DNA of 64,000 nucleotides from Nocardioides sp. T2.26MG-1 (GTDB taxonomy: Bacteria; Actinomycetota; Actinomycetes; Propionibacteriales; Nocardioidaceae): contig NZ_CATNLZ010000001.1 of assembly GCF_950101795.1 (NCBI RefSeq), positions 813,382 through 877,381 on the forward strand, given 5' to 3'. The translations under genes and the position numbers were made by a program. The notes beneath the pieces were generated by a model. The model searched no databases and had not been told where the DNA came from. It saw only the letters and a program-made list of their open reading frames with translations. Within the stretch, counting starts at the first letter, position 1; every line of letters starts with the position of its first letter. This document shows positions 8,634 to 16,571 of this stretch, piece after piece.

Positions 8634-9233
8634 GTGAAGTTGAGTGCAACATCGTGCGGGCGCCGCGCCACGCAGAAGCGGGAGACCGAGCTGCGGATCC
8701 ACCACTGCGCACTCCGACTGACCGACGAGCACGGCCTCGACGGCTGGACCATGGACGACCTGGCCGCCGCCGCCGACGTGTCCCGGCGCACCCTGTTCAA
8801 CTACTTCCCCGGCAAGGTGGACGCCGTCCTCGGCAGCACGCCGGAGCTCCCGGCCGACGCCCTCGAGGCGTTCCACCGCGGCGGCCCCACCGGCCGGCTG
8901 GTCGACGATCTGTCCGCGCTCGCGGAGGCGATCCTCAGCGAGAAGGGCTTCGACCCCGAGGTCATGGCGCTCGGCCACCGCATCCTGCACCGGACACCGC
9001 GGCTGATCGTCATCGCCCACGAGCGCTTCGAACTGGTCACGAGCGAGCTCGTCGACCACATCCTGCGCCGCGAGGGCGAGGACTTCGGCGAGGGCCGGGC
9101 CCGCCTGCTGGTGCGCCTGCTCGTCGCCGTCTTCGACGTCGCGATCAACCAGCTGAACGACGACCCAGGGGGCCGACCGGTCGCCGAGGTCTTCGACGAG
9201 AACGTCCGTCTGGCCCGCGACCTGCTCGCCTGA
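8634..9233 (+). CDS. TetR-family transcriptional regulator
   Basis: 199 residues. The N-terminal HTH reads RETELRIHHCALRLTDEHGL then WTMDDLAAAADVSRRTLFNYF, the canonical TetR recognition helix, and the C-terminal helices form the ligand domain. The GTG at 8634 is taken because it follows the operator. It lies 37 nt upstream of an MMPL exporter on the same strand, so it is the likely local repressor. Ligand unknown. Confidence 0.88.
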   Translation: MKLSATSCGRRATQKRETELRIHHCALRLTDEHGLDGWTMDDLAAAADVSRRTLFNYFPGKVDAVLGSTPELPADALEAFHRGGPTGRLVDDLSALAEAILSEKGFDPEVMALGHRILHRTPRLIVIAHERFELVTSELVDHILRREGEDFGEGRARLLVRLLVAVFDVAINQLNDDPGGRPVAEVFDENVRLARDLLA

Positions 9234-9270
9234 CGCCACCGCCCACCCTTCCCCAGGAGACCCGCCACCC

Positions 9271-11592
9271 ATGGCCACCCTGTTGCACCGACTCGGCAAG
9301 ACCGCCTACCGGCGGTGGCCGATCTTCATCGCCGGCTGGATCGTCGCGATGCTCGCCATCGGCACGTTCGCCGCCACGATGTCCAAGCCGATGACCGACG
9401 CGTTCTCGATCCCGGGCATCCCCTCGGAGAAGGCCGCCGACATGCAGTCCGAGCTGTTCCCCAGCTCGGTCGACGCCCTCGACCAGGCGACGGTGAACGT
9501 CGTCGTCGCCGCCCCCGAGGGCCACACGCTGGAGGAGGCGCCGTACGCCGGCTCTGTCGACGACCTGGTCGCCGAGCTGCGCTCTCTGCCGCAGGTCGCC
9601 AAGGACGCCCCGATCGCCAACCCGGTCGAGGCGGCCGACTCCCAGCGCCAGCAGCTGCTGGACGCCGCCGAGGAGAACGGCACCCCCACCGACGAGGCCG
9701 CGGCCAACGCCGAGGCGCTCAGCCCGCTCTCCGCGGACTCCCGGGTCGGCACCATCACGTTCGAGTACGACGTCGACACCGTCGCCGACGTCGAGCCCGC
9801 GACCCAGGACGCGCTGCTCGAGGTCATGGACGACGCCCGCGACAGCGGCCTCACCGTCGAGGCCAACGGGGCCGGCACCAGCGCGATGACCGAGCCGGGC
9901 GGCTCCTCGGAGCTGATCGGTGTCGCGGTCGCCCTGCTCGTGCTCGTGCTCACCTTCGGCTCGCTGATCGCGGCCGGGCTCCCGATCGTCACCGCGCTGT
10001 TCGGCGTCGGGCTGGGCATCACCGGCATCACCGGCATGACCGCGTTCATGGACATCGGCTCGAGCACGCCGATGCTGGCCACGATGATCGGCCTGGCGGT
10101 CGGCATCGACTACACGCTGTTCATCCTGGCCCGCTACCGCACCGAGCTGCACCACACCGAGGACCGCGAGGAGGCCATCGGCATCGCCGTCGGCACGGCC
10201 GGCTCGGCCGTCGTGTTCGCCGGCCTCACCGTGTTCATCGCGCTCACCGCGCTCGCCGTGGTGCGGATCCCGTTCCTGACGGCGATGGGCCTCGCGGCCG
10301 CCGGCACCGTGCTGATCGCGGTGCTGGTCGCCCTCACCCTGCTGCCGGCCATCCTCGGCCTGCTGAAGTCCAAGGCCTTCGGCGGCCGGGTGCGCCGCTA
10401 CGCGCCGCACCGCGAGCCCGACGGGCACGTGCTGAACAACGGCGTCCGCTGGGCCCGCCTGGTCGGGCGCCGGCCCGTGGCCGTCGCGCTGCTCGTGGTC
10501 GTCGCGCTCGGCGCGCTCGCCGTACCCCTCAAGGACCTGCACCTGGCGTTCCCGACCGACAGCACCGCGTCCTCCGACACCACCCAGCGCAAGGCGTCGG
10601 ACCTGATGTCCGAGGCGTTCGGCCCCGGCCGCGAGGGTCCGCTGCTGGTCGTCGTCGACGCCACCGACGTCGCCGAGGCCGACCGCGGCGCCGCGATCGG
10701 CGAGGTGACCTCGTGGGCCGCCGGGCTCGACGACGTCGAGAACGCCCAGGTCGTGGCGATGAACCAGGAGGGGACCGGCGCCCAGATCATGATCACGCCG
10801 ACCTCCGGCCCCGACGACACCGCGACCGAGAGCCTGCTCACCGCGCTGCGCGAGGGCCAGGACTCGATCGAGCAGCAGACCGGCACCGAGACCGGCGTGA
10901 CCGGCCTGACCGCGATCACCACCGACGTGTCGGAGCGGCTCAGCGACGCGCTGCCGATCTACCTCACCGTGGTCATCGGGCTCGCGTTCCTGCTGCTGAT
11001 GATCGTGTTCCGCTCGATCCTGGTGCCGCTCACCGCGACCCTCGGGTTCCTGCTCTCCGTGCTCGCCACCCTCGGGGCGACCGTCGCGGTCTTCCAGCAG
11101 GGCGCCTTCGGGATCATGGAGGGCCAGCCGATCGTGAGCTTCATGCCGATCTTCCTGATCGGCGTGGTCTTCGGGCTCGCGATGGACTACCAGGTGTTCC
11201 TGGTGACCCGGATCCGTGAGGCGCACGTGCACGGCTACCCGATGCGGGAGGCCATCGTGGACGGCTTCCGCAACAGCGCCCGGGTCGTCACCGCGGCCGC
11301 CGCGATCATGACCGCGGTGTTCGCGGCGTTCATGCTGCAGGACGAGCCGATCATCAAGTCGATGGGCTTCGCGCTCGCGATCGCGGTCGTGTTCGACGCG
11401 TTCGTGGTGCGGATGGCGCTGATCCCGGCGGTGCTCTACCTGCTCGGCGACCGCGCCTGGTGGCTCCCGAAGTGGCTCGACCGGCTGCTGCCCGATGTCG
11501 ACGTCGAGGGCGAGAAGCTCGAGCGCCCCTACCTGCGCGACGCCAACTTCGACGACGCGTTCGACGACCTGGAGGAGACCTCGCGGTCGTAG
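9271..11592 (+). CDS. MMPL-family RND-type exporter
   Basis: 773-residue membrane transporter, larger than the one at 5061 and not a recent duplicate. It has an N-terminal TM, a large periplasmic-side domain to about residue 200, and TM bundles with GIDYTLFILARYRTELH and AMDYQVFLVTRIREAH (proton-relay Asp-Tyr pairs). The C-terminus is acidic and cytoplasmic. Downstream of a TetR regulator in an apparent operon, it is a candidate drug or lipid exporter. Substrate unknown. Confidence 0.9.
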   Translation: MATLLHRLGKTAYRRWPIFIAGWIVAMLAIGTFAATMSKPMTDAFSIPGIPSEKAADMQSELFPSSVDALDQATVNVVVAAPEGHTLEEAPYAGSVDDLVAELRSLPQVAKDAPIANPVEAADSQRQQLLDAAEENGTPTDEAAANAEALSPLSADSRVGTITFEYDVDTVADVEPATQDALLEVMDDARDSGLTVEANGAGTSAMTEPGGSSELIGVAVALLVLVLTFGSLIAAGLPIVTALFGVGLGITGITGMTAFMDIGSSTPMLATMIGLAVGIDYTLFILARYRTELHHTEDREEAIGIAVGTAGSAVVFAGLTVFIALTALAVVRIPFLTAMGLAAAGTVLIAVLVALTLLPAILGLLKSKAFGGRVRRYAPHREPDGHVLNNGVRWARLVGRRPVAVALLVVVALGALAVPLKDLHLAFPTDSTASSDTTQRKASDLMSEAFGPGREGPLLVVVDATDVAEADRGAAIGEVTSWAAGLDDVENAQVVAMNQEGTGAQIMITPTSGPDDTATESLLTALREGQDSIEQQTGTETGVTGLTAITTDVSERLSDALPIYLTVVIGLAFLLLMIVFRSILVPLTATLGFLLSVLATLGATVAVFQQGAFGIMEGQPIVSFMPIFLIGVVFGLAMDYQVFLVTRIREAHVHGYPMREAIVDGFRNSARVVTAAAAIMTAVFAAFMLQDEPIIKSMGFALAIAVVFDAFVVRMALIPAVLYLLGDRAWWLPKWLDRLLPDVDVEGEKLERPYLRDANFDDAFDDLEETSRS

Positions 11593-11603
11593 GGCGTGGC
11601 GGA

Positions 11604-11666
11604 GGATCCCCGGTTCACCGGGGATTCTTCCGCTTCCCGGCCGTTGCAACCCCCGAGAAGCGGAAG
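11604..11666 (+). repeat. 63-bp two-hairpin dispersed repeat, copy 1
   Basis: Two adjacent stems: ATCCCCGGTTCACCGGGGAT, then CCGCTTCCCGG / CCGAGAAGCGG around a GTTGCAAC centre. A same-length, same-orientation copy lies at 43198-43260. Here it sits between convergent genes (MMPL exporter and SRPBCC protein) and may act as a terminator. The central 16 bp is inverted relative to copy 2 (see findings). Confidence 0.8.
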
Positions 11667-11710
11667 GACCGGCCGACCAGTCCCGCGGTGGGCCCGGACG
11701 GGCCGCCGGC

Positions 11711-12187
11711 TCAGGCGACCTCCCGAGCCCCCAGATGGGCGAGCAGGTTCCTGGAGAACCGGTCGCCCATCTGGTCGATCACCCGGTTCATCGTGGCCCG
11801 GACGGCGCGCCCGGACGCCCGGGGCAGCGGCAGGTCGAGGCTGATCTCGAGCGAGGTCACCAGCCGGGTGCCGGCCCGGTGCTCGTCGAGGGAGTACCAC
11901 CCCTCGACCGAGGACCGCTCGGTCGCGCCGGCCGGCGGGTCGTGCCGGAACTCGATGCGCTCGGGCTCGTCGTACGTCATCCTCTCGGTGAACGACGGGG
12001 CCACGCCGACGCCGAGCACCTTGAGCCCGCTCATCTCCCAGCGCCAGTGCTCGCCGTCCTCGCGGATCGTGCGGACGAACGGCGTGAGCTCGGCGACCAG
12101 GTCCGGGTCGGTGAGCGCGGCCCAGATGCGGTGGCGCGGCGCGTCCACGACCGCCTCGGCGCGGGTGTCGGCGGAGAACGTGGTCAT
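11711..12187 (-). CDS. SRPBCC-family (polyketide cyclase/dehydrase-like) protein
   Basis: 158-residue START-like fold protein. It has AEAVVDAPRHRIWAALTDPDLVAEL at the N-terminus, ERMTYDEPERIEFRH in the sheet, and a long C-terminal helix ending RNLLAHLGAREVA, all typical of SRPBCC hydrophobic-ligand proteins. It likely binds a small hydrophobic ligand; no catalytic assignment is possible. A TAGTGG hexamer 6 nt before the ATG is a weak leaderless-promoter candidate. Confidence 0.75.
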   Translation of the reverse strand: MTTFSADTRAEAVVDAPRHRIWAALTDPDLVAELTPFVRTIREDGEHWRWEMSGLKVLGVGVAPSFTERMTYDEPERIEFRHDPPAGATERSSVEGWYSLDEHRAGTRLVTSLEISLDLPLPRASGRAVRATMNRVIDQMGDRFSRNLLAHLGAREVA

Positions 12188-12313
12188 GGGCTGCCACTAC
12201 CCACCGCGACCGGACGAGATGTGTGCGAGCGGCCCAGATCACACCCCGCCCCGGGTTTCACCGCGGGGTCCGACTGGGAACGAGGGAGGCAGACCGCACC
12301 CCCGGAGGAACCG

Positions 12314-12478
12314 ATGACGATCACCGCACTGCTGATGGCCGGCCTGCTGACCTTCGTGCTCCTCGTGCCCACGCTGATGGTGGCCGTGCTCGTGTCCGGT
12401 CTCTCGCGACGGCCGGTGCTCGTCGAGCGCGAGCCGGCGACTGCGCCCGCGACCGCGGACCGCGTCCTCGCCGGCTGA
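12314..12478 (+). CDS. Small single-span membrane protein (54 aa)
   Basis: The start is well supported by GGAGGAACCG-ATG. A single hydrophobic segment at about residues 5-29 (LLMAGLLTFVLLVPTLMVAV) is followed by a short charged tail rich in Ala/Pro/Arg. No family is recognised. It is convergent with the membrane-protein gene at 12482, 3 nt away. Function unknown. Confidence 0.6.
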   Translation: MTITALLMAGLLTFVLLVPTLMVAVLVSGLSRRPVLVEREPATAPATADRVLAG

Positions 12479-12481
12479 CGT

Positions 12482-13132
12482 TCAGCCGATCATCCGGGCC
12501 CGCACCTGGGCCGCCTGCTGGTGGCCCACCGGGTTGAGGTGGCCGTCGAGCAGCACCTCGATGGTCCGGTTGCCGAGGTCGAGCACCACCCGGTCCGGCC
12601 CGACCTCGAGAACCTCGCCGCGCACGAGGTAGTCCTCGGCGTGCAGCCGCTCGAGCAGGATCTCGGGGGCACAGCGCTCGACGTCCCCGAGCGCCACCGC
12701 GCGCAGCCGGGCGCGCATCCGGCCGCCAAAGCGCCACATCAGCATGATGAGGATCAGCAGCACGACGTCGGCGACGATGGTCACCACCAGCGGCACCCGG
12801 CTCTCAACGGCTCCCGAGACGCGGTACGCCGACGGGTCGTCCTCGAGCACCCGCACCTCGATCGCGCCGGACTCGACGGCGTCGTCGTACGTCGTGTCGT
12901 CGACCTCGGCCGACCAGGTGCGCTGGTCGGCGTCGATGTCGGTGGGGAACCGGAACGCGAGACGGCGGGAGCCGTCGTCGTGCTCGACCACCGTCGCGGT
13001 CACCTCGACCCCGGCGCTCTCGACCCGGGCGTCGGTCCAGGTGCTGTGCACGAGCGGCAGGTTGACCACCACCGCCAGCAGCAGGAGCACGAACGCCGTG
13101 CGACCCCGACCCCTGCGCCTCGCCTCCGCCAT
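12482..13132 (-). CDS. Membrane protein of unknown function, two TM segments
   Basis: 216 residues: TM1 at about 12-28 (TAFVLLLLAVVVNLPLV), an extracytoplasmic domain of roughly 80 residues, TM2 at about 118-138 (VVTIVADVVLLILIMLMW), then a cytoplasmic domain with a beta-rich segment (GEVLEVGPDRVVLDLGNRTI). The layout recalls DUF3592-type membrane proteins, but the match is only structural. GATACT lies 7 nt before the ATG. It is 29 nt downstream of the large fusion protein gene on the same strand and may be co-transcribed. Confidence 0.65.
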   Translation of the reverse strand: MAEARRRGRGRTAFVLLLLAVVVNLPLVHSTWTDARVESAGVEVTATVVEHDDGSRRLAFRFPTDIDADQRTWSAEVDDTTYDDAVESGAIEVRVLEDDPSAYRVSGAVESRVPLVVTIVADVVLLILIMLMWRFGGRMRARLRAVALGDVERCAPEILLERLHAEDYLVRGEVLEVGPDRVVLDLGNRTIEVLLDGHLNPVGHQQAAQVRARMIG

Positions 13133-13161
13133 GCCGGCCAGTATCCCGGGCGTCGGACCAG

Positions 13162-15399
13162 CTACGGCAGGTCGACCCGCAGGAACCGCGGCCGGTAGCG
13201 GGTCGGGTCCTCGACGACCTCGCCGATGTCGGTACGGTTCTGGCTGTACGAGACGACCACCGTGCCGGGCTCGGGGAGCAGGTCCGGGTGCGCGAGCGGC
13301 ATGTACCGCAGCCGCCCCTCGGCCGCGTCGGATGGCAATGCGGCGACCGTGCGACCCCCGTCGAAGGGACCCCACGGGTCGGGTGCGCTCCAGACCACCA
13401 CGTCGCTGCCGAGGAACTCGTTGCGCTTGCTCAGCGCGTGCCAGTGCTCGCCGTCGCTGAAGACCGACAGGGTCTGCGAGGTGCCACCGTCGGCGGGGAT
13501 CAGCTCCTGGCTCTGGTCCGGATCGCCGACCCAGTCGGAGCCGGACCAGTACTCCCAGGCCGAGGGCCGCAGCACGTCGTCTGGGCGCACCCGCGCCACC
13601 CGCAGGGAGAAGCCGAAGACGTAGTCCTGGTCGGGGTTCGCGGTGCCGTAGAGGTAGAGCCAGCCGTCGTCGATGACGGCGGCCGCGCCCCATGCCGGTC
13701 TCGTGATGTCCGCCGAGTCCGGTCCGACGTCCCGCATCCCGACCAGCTGCGGGGTCTCGCCACGCGGGACCACGAAGACGGCGACCGCGGGCCCGAGGTT
13801 CTCGAACCCGAGCCCGTCGTCCTCCCCGGTGCTGCGCACCCGCTGGCAGGTCACCACCACCAGGTCGTAGCCGGGATGGGTCACGGTCACCGCGGACATC
13901 GGCCAGTAGCCGACCCGCCCGGTCGACAGCGCGCTGGGGCGGTCCGGGATCAGCGCCCCGTGGTCCTCCGGGACGATCGCCTGGATGCACTGCTCGTCGA
14001 AGACCAGCATCGAGTTGCGCACGAAGCGCTGGCCGCTGAACGACGGGCTGCGCAGCGTGTCGCCGAACACCATGATCCGGCGCCCGTCCTGCAGCTCGGT
14101 GTCGGCGCCCACGTCACCGCCCTCGAACTCCGGGCCGCCACGGACGGTCCGGGCGATCCGGTTGAGGTCGGCCACGCTGCGGACCTGCCCGGTCGACACG
14201 CACTGGGACTCGCTGGCCTGGCTGGCGACGGCGGCCGCGTCGGCGACGGCGTCCCGGGGGACGAACGACACGAGTGCGAACGCCGCGACCGCGGCCGGGA
14301 GCACCACGACCGCGACCCGCCACCGCCAGCGCACCAGCCGGCCGTGGCGGACCGCGGGCGTCAGCGGCGGATGCAGCAGCAGCGGCTCGTCGAGCCCCGC
14401 ATCCGGGGCGACCCGCTCGCGGGCCCGCTCGCGCCGCGACACGACCAGCCCGAGGATCGCGGCCAGCAGCCACACGGCGAGCACCAGCAGGGGCAGCCGG
14501 ACGCCGGTGCCGCCGTACATCGCGATGGCGCTGAGCGCCTCGACGCTCGCGCCGGGCGCGGTCCAGACGGCCAGGATCGGCCAGGGCTCGGGCAGCAGCC
14601 GCGGGTCGGTGCCGAGCAGCTGCGGGGTCGCCACGACCAGGTAGAACGCGGCGCTCAGGCCCAGTCCCCCGAAGCCCGCGACACCCTCCAGCGCGAGCGT
14701 CAGCACGCCGGCGACGACGGCCGTCAGCCCGAGCACGCCGGCCAGTCGCAGCTGAGTGGCGGTGTCGAGCCCGCTCACCCCGGGCAGCACGATCGCGGCG
14801 ACGTACCCAGCGGCCAGCGAGACCGCGCTGACCACCAGGATCCGCCGGGTGCCCAACCGCAGGGTCCGCGCGACCGGCCCGAACCGCAGCGAGAGCAGCA
14901 CCGCCAGCAGGAACCCCAGGGCCCCGAAGCCGACCGCCAGCCGCCGGACCACGTGGTCGTCCACGGGCGACACGGACACGTAGCGGACCGAGAGCGTGCG
15001 CCCGTGCGAGCGCTCGATCGCCTCGACCTGGTCGCGGACGGCTCGGGCGAGGCGATCGTCGGTGGAACTGTTGAGCACCAGCTGGTCCTGGGTGGTCGTC
15101 AGGTCGACGAGGGTGGCGCCGACGGTGACGCCGTGACGTACGTCGTCGATGGCAGCGGCCCGGTCGTCGCTCGCGATGGCCTCGAGCGGATGTCCCGGGA
15201 GCGCGTTGACCTGCGCGGCCAGCGCCTGCGCCACGATGGCCGGCGCGACGACGGCGCCCGGTGCGCCGTGGGGGCGCGGCTCCCGGACGTCACGGACCAG
15301 CATCGCCAGCCCCACACCCTCCGCGACCAGCAGGACCGCGCAGACGATCGCGACCCGACGCGGGAACAGCCGGCGGAGCCTCGATCGGGACACGGCCAC
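13162..15399 (-). CDS. Membrane/beta-propeller fusion protein (ABC-2-like membrane half plus DUF4185-like extracellular half)
   Basis: About 745 residues, not assigned with certainty. TM1 lies near residues 13-33, then an extracytoplasmic region (VRHGVTVGATLVDLT, GRTLSVRYVSVSPVDD) like the periplasmic part of YhgE/Pip or DUF3533 ABC-2-like proteins. About five TM segments fill residues 140-340, and another TM follows near residue 395. The C-terminal roughly 330 residues form a repeat-rich, secreted propeller-like domain with FGDTL, RNSMLVFDEQ, WGAAAVIDDGWLYLYG and SYSQNR motifs, resembling DUF4185/glycosidase-like propellers. The GTG at 15399 is the likeliest start. Substrate unknown. Confidence 0.6.
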   Translation of the reverse strand: MAVSRSRLRRLFPRRVAIVCAVLLVAEGVGLAMLVRDVREPRPHGAPGAVVAPAIVAQALAAQVNALPGHPLEAIASDDRAAAIDDVRHGVTVGATLVDLTTTQDQLVLNSSTDDRLARAVRDQVEAIERSHGRTLSVRYVSVSPVDDHVVRRLAVGFGALGFLLAVLLSLRFGPVARTLRLGTRRILVVSAVSLAAGYVAAIVLPGVSGLDTATQLRLAGVLGLTAVVAGVLTLALEGVAGFGGLGLSAAFYLVVATPQLLGTDPRLLPEPWPILAVWTAPGASVEALSAIAMYGGTGVRLPLLVLAVWLLAAILGLVVSRRERARERVAPDAGLDEPLLLHPPLTPAVRHGRLVRWRWRVAVVVLPAAVAAFALVSFVPRDAVADAAAVASQASESQCVSTGQVRSVADLNRIARTVRGGPEFEGGDVGADTELQDGRRIMVFGDTLRSPSFSGQRFVRNSMLVFDEQCIQAIVPEDHGALIPDRPSALSTGRVGYWPMSAVTVTHPGYDLVVVTCQRVRSTGEDDGLGFENLGPAVAVFVVPRGETPQLVGMRDVGPDSADITRPAWGAAAVIDDGWLYLYGTANPDQDYVFGFSLRVARVRPDDVLRPSAWEYWSGSDWVGDPDQSQELIPADGGTSQTLSVFSDGEHWHALSKRNEFLGSDVVVWSAPDPWGPFDGGRTVAALPSDAAEGRLRYMPLAHPDLLPEPGTVVVSYSQNRTDIGEVVEDPTRYRPRFLRVDLP

Positions 15400-15435
15400 C
15401 AGTCTGGCGGGTCCGGGCGGGAAGAGGGTCGGCGG

Positions 15436-15441
15436 TAGGTT
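15436..15441 (+). promoter_or_regulatory. -10 element (leaderless) of the zinc alcohol dehydrogenase
   Basis: TAGGTT ends 6 nt before the GTG at 15448, and no purine-rich RBS is present. The spacing predicts transcription starting at the initiator codon. No convincing -35 is seen. Confidence 0.5.
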
Positions 15442-15447
15442 GGCGAC

Positions 15448-16458
15448 GTGCCAGCAGCGGCCCGCCTCCACGGCATCGGTGACCTCCGCGTCGAGCAGAT
15501 CGACGCACCGCCTCCCCCCACGCCGGGCTGGTCCACGATCGACGTGACCTCGGTCGGCCTCTGCGGCAGCGACCTGCACTGGTACACCGATGGCGGCACC
15601 GGCGAGGTCACCCTCGACCGGTCGGTGGTCCCCGGGCACGAGTTCGCTGGCGTCGCGGTCGACGGTCAGTACGCCGGGCGCCGGGTCGCGGTCGACCCCG
15701 CGATCCCCTGCGGGACCTGCGAGCAGTGCCGCGCCGGGCACGGGAACCTGTGCCCCGACGTGCGGTTCGCCGGGCACGCCGGCCTCGACGGTGGGCTCCA
15801 GGAGTCCCTGGTCTGGCCGGACCACCTGCTGTTCCCACTGCCCGACTCGCTCAGCGACGACGCGGGCGCGCTGCTCGAGCCGCTCGGCGTCGCGATCCAC
15901 GCGGTCGGCGTCGCGCATGTGCGCCCGGGCGACGACGTCCTCGTCGCCGGCGGCGGCCCGATCGGGGTGCTCGCGGCGGCGGTCGCCCGCCGTACCGGCG
16001 CGCGACGGATCTTCGTCAGCGAGCCGCTCGCCCACCGCCGCGAGACCGCCCGGCGCTTCGGTGCCGACGACGCCTGGGCCCCGGAGGAGGCGGCCGCGGC
16101 CGTGGAGTCACTGACCGACGGTCGTGGGGTCGACGTGGCGATCGAGATGGCCGGCGTGGATGACGCGATCGGCACCGCCGTCGCGGCCGTTCGTCCGGGC
16201 GCGCGGATCGCGCTCGGCGGCATCCCGTCGGTGCCGCTCTCGGCGTTCCCCGCGGCGGTCGCACGGCGCAAGGGTCTGACGTTCGCGATGGTGCGCCGGA
16301 TGCACGAGACCTATCCGCGGGCGATCGAGCTCGCCACCACCGGCCTCGACCTCGACCCGCTGGTGAGCCACCGCTTCCCGCTCGCCGAGGCACCGCAGGC
16401 CTTCGCCCACGCCGTCGCCCGCACCGGCGACAAGACCGTCATCACCCTCCCGCGTTGA
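15448..16458 (+). CDS. Zinc-dependent medium-chain alcohol/polyol dehydrogenase
   Basis: 336 residues. Catalytic zinc site: Cys in GLCGSDLHW, His-Glu in PGHEFAG, and a distal Glu in LLEPLGVAIH. The structural zinc cluster is the four Cys in PCGTCEQCRAGHGNLC. The NAD(P) Rossmann loop is VAGGGPIGVLAA. The pattern is closest to L-idonate/sorbitol/threonine-type polyol dehydrogenases; the exact substrate is uncertain. The stop codon lies inside the first unit of the downstream 21-bp tandem repeat. Confidence 0.85.
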   Translation: MPAAARLHGIGDLRVEQIDAPPPPTPGWSTIDVTSVGLCGSDLHWYTDGGTGEVTLDRSVVPGHEFAGVAVDGQYAGRRVAVDPAIPCGTCEQCRAGHGNLCPDVRFAGHAGLDGGLQESLVWPDHLLFPLPDSLSDDAGALLEPLGVAIHAVGVAHVRPGDDVLVAGGGPIGVLAAAVARRTGARRIFVSEPLAHRRETARRFGADDAWAPEEAAAAVESLTDGRGVDVAIEMAGVDDAIGTAVAAVRPGARIALGGIPSVPLSAFPAAVARRKGLTFAMVRRMHETYPRAIELATTGLDLDPLVSHRFPLAEAPQAFAHAVARTGDKTVITLPR

Positions 16459-16566
16459 GTCGGGACTTCTGACCGTTGAGTCGGGAGTTGTGACGGTCGA
16501 GTCGGGACTTTCGGCGCGCAGCGCGTCCAGAACCCCCGACTCGAACGACGAAAGTCCCGACTCGAC
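16454..16566. repeat. Tandem 21-bp repeats plus inverted copies of GAGTCGGG
   Basis: Three head-to-tail 21-bp units start at 16454, 16475 and 16496, each beginning GTYGAGTCGGGA. Two reverse copies follow (CCCGACTCGAAC at 16534-16545 and AAAGTCCCGACTCGAC at 16551-16566). GAGTCGGGACTTTCG and its perfect complement can form a 15-bp stem. The array fills the gap between two convergent genes and supplies the ADH stop codon. Probable terminator or REP-like element. Confidence 0.75.
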
Positions 16567-16571
16567 GGTGC

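Noticed and set aside
9145..11649. Long minus-strand frame opposite the second MMPL exporter
   Set aside because: Same reason: compositional shadow, no domain, no RBS.
15400..16035. N-terminal extension of the membrane/propeller protein antisense to the ADH gene
   Set aside because: The extension is antisense to a clear ADH active site and is low complexity; the protein starts naturally at the basic-plus-TM segment near 15399.
16454..16566. Short CRISPR array or integron attC site
   Set aside because: 21-bp contiguous units lack spacers, and there is no integrase or cas gene nearby.
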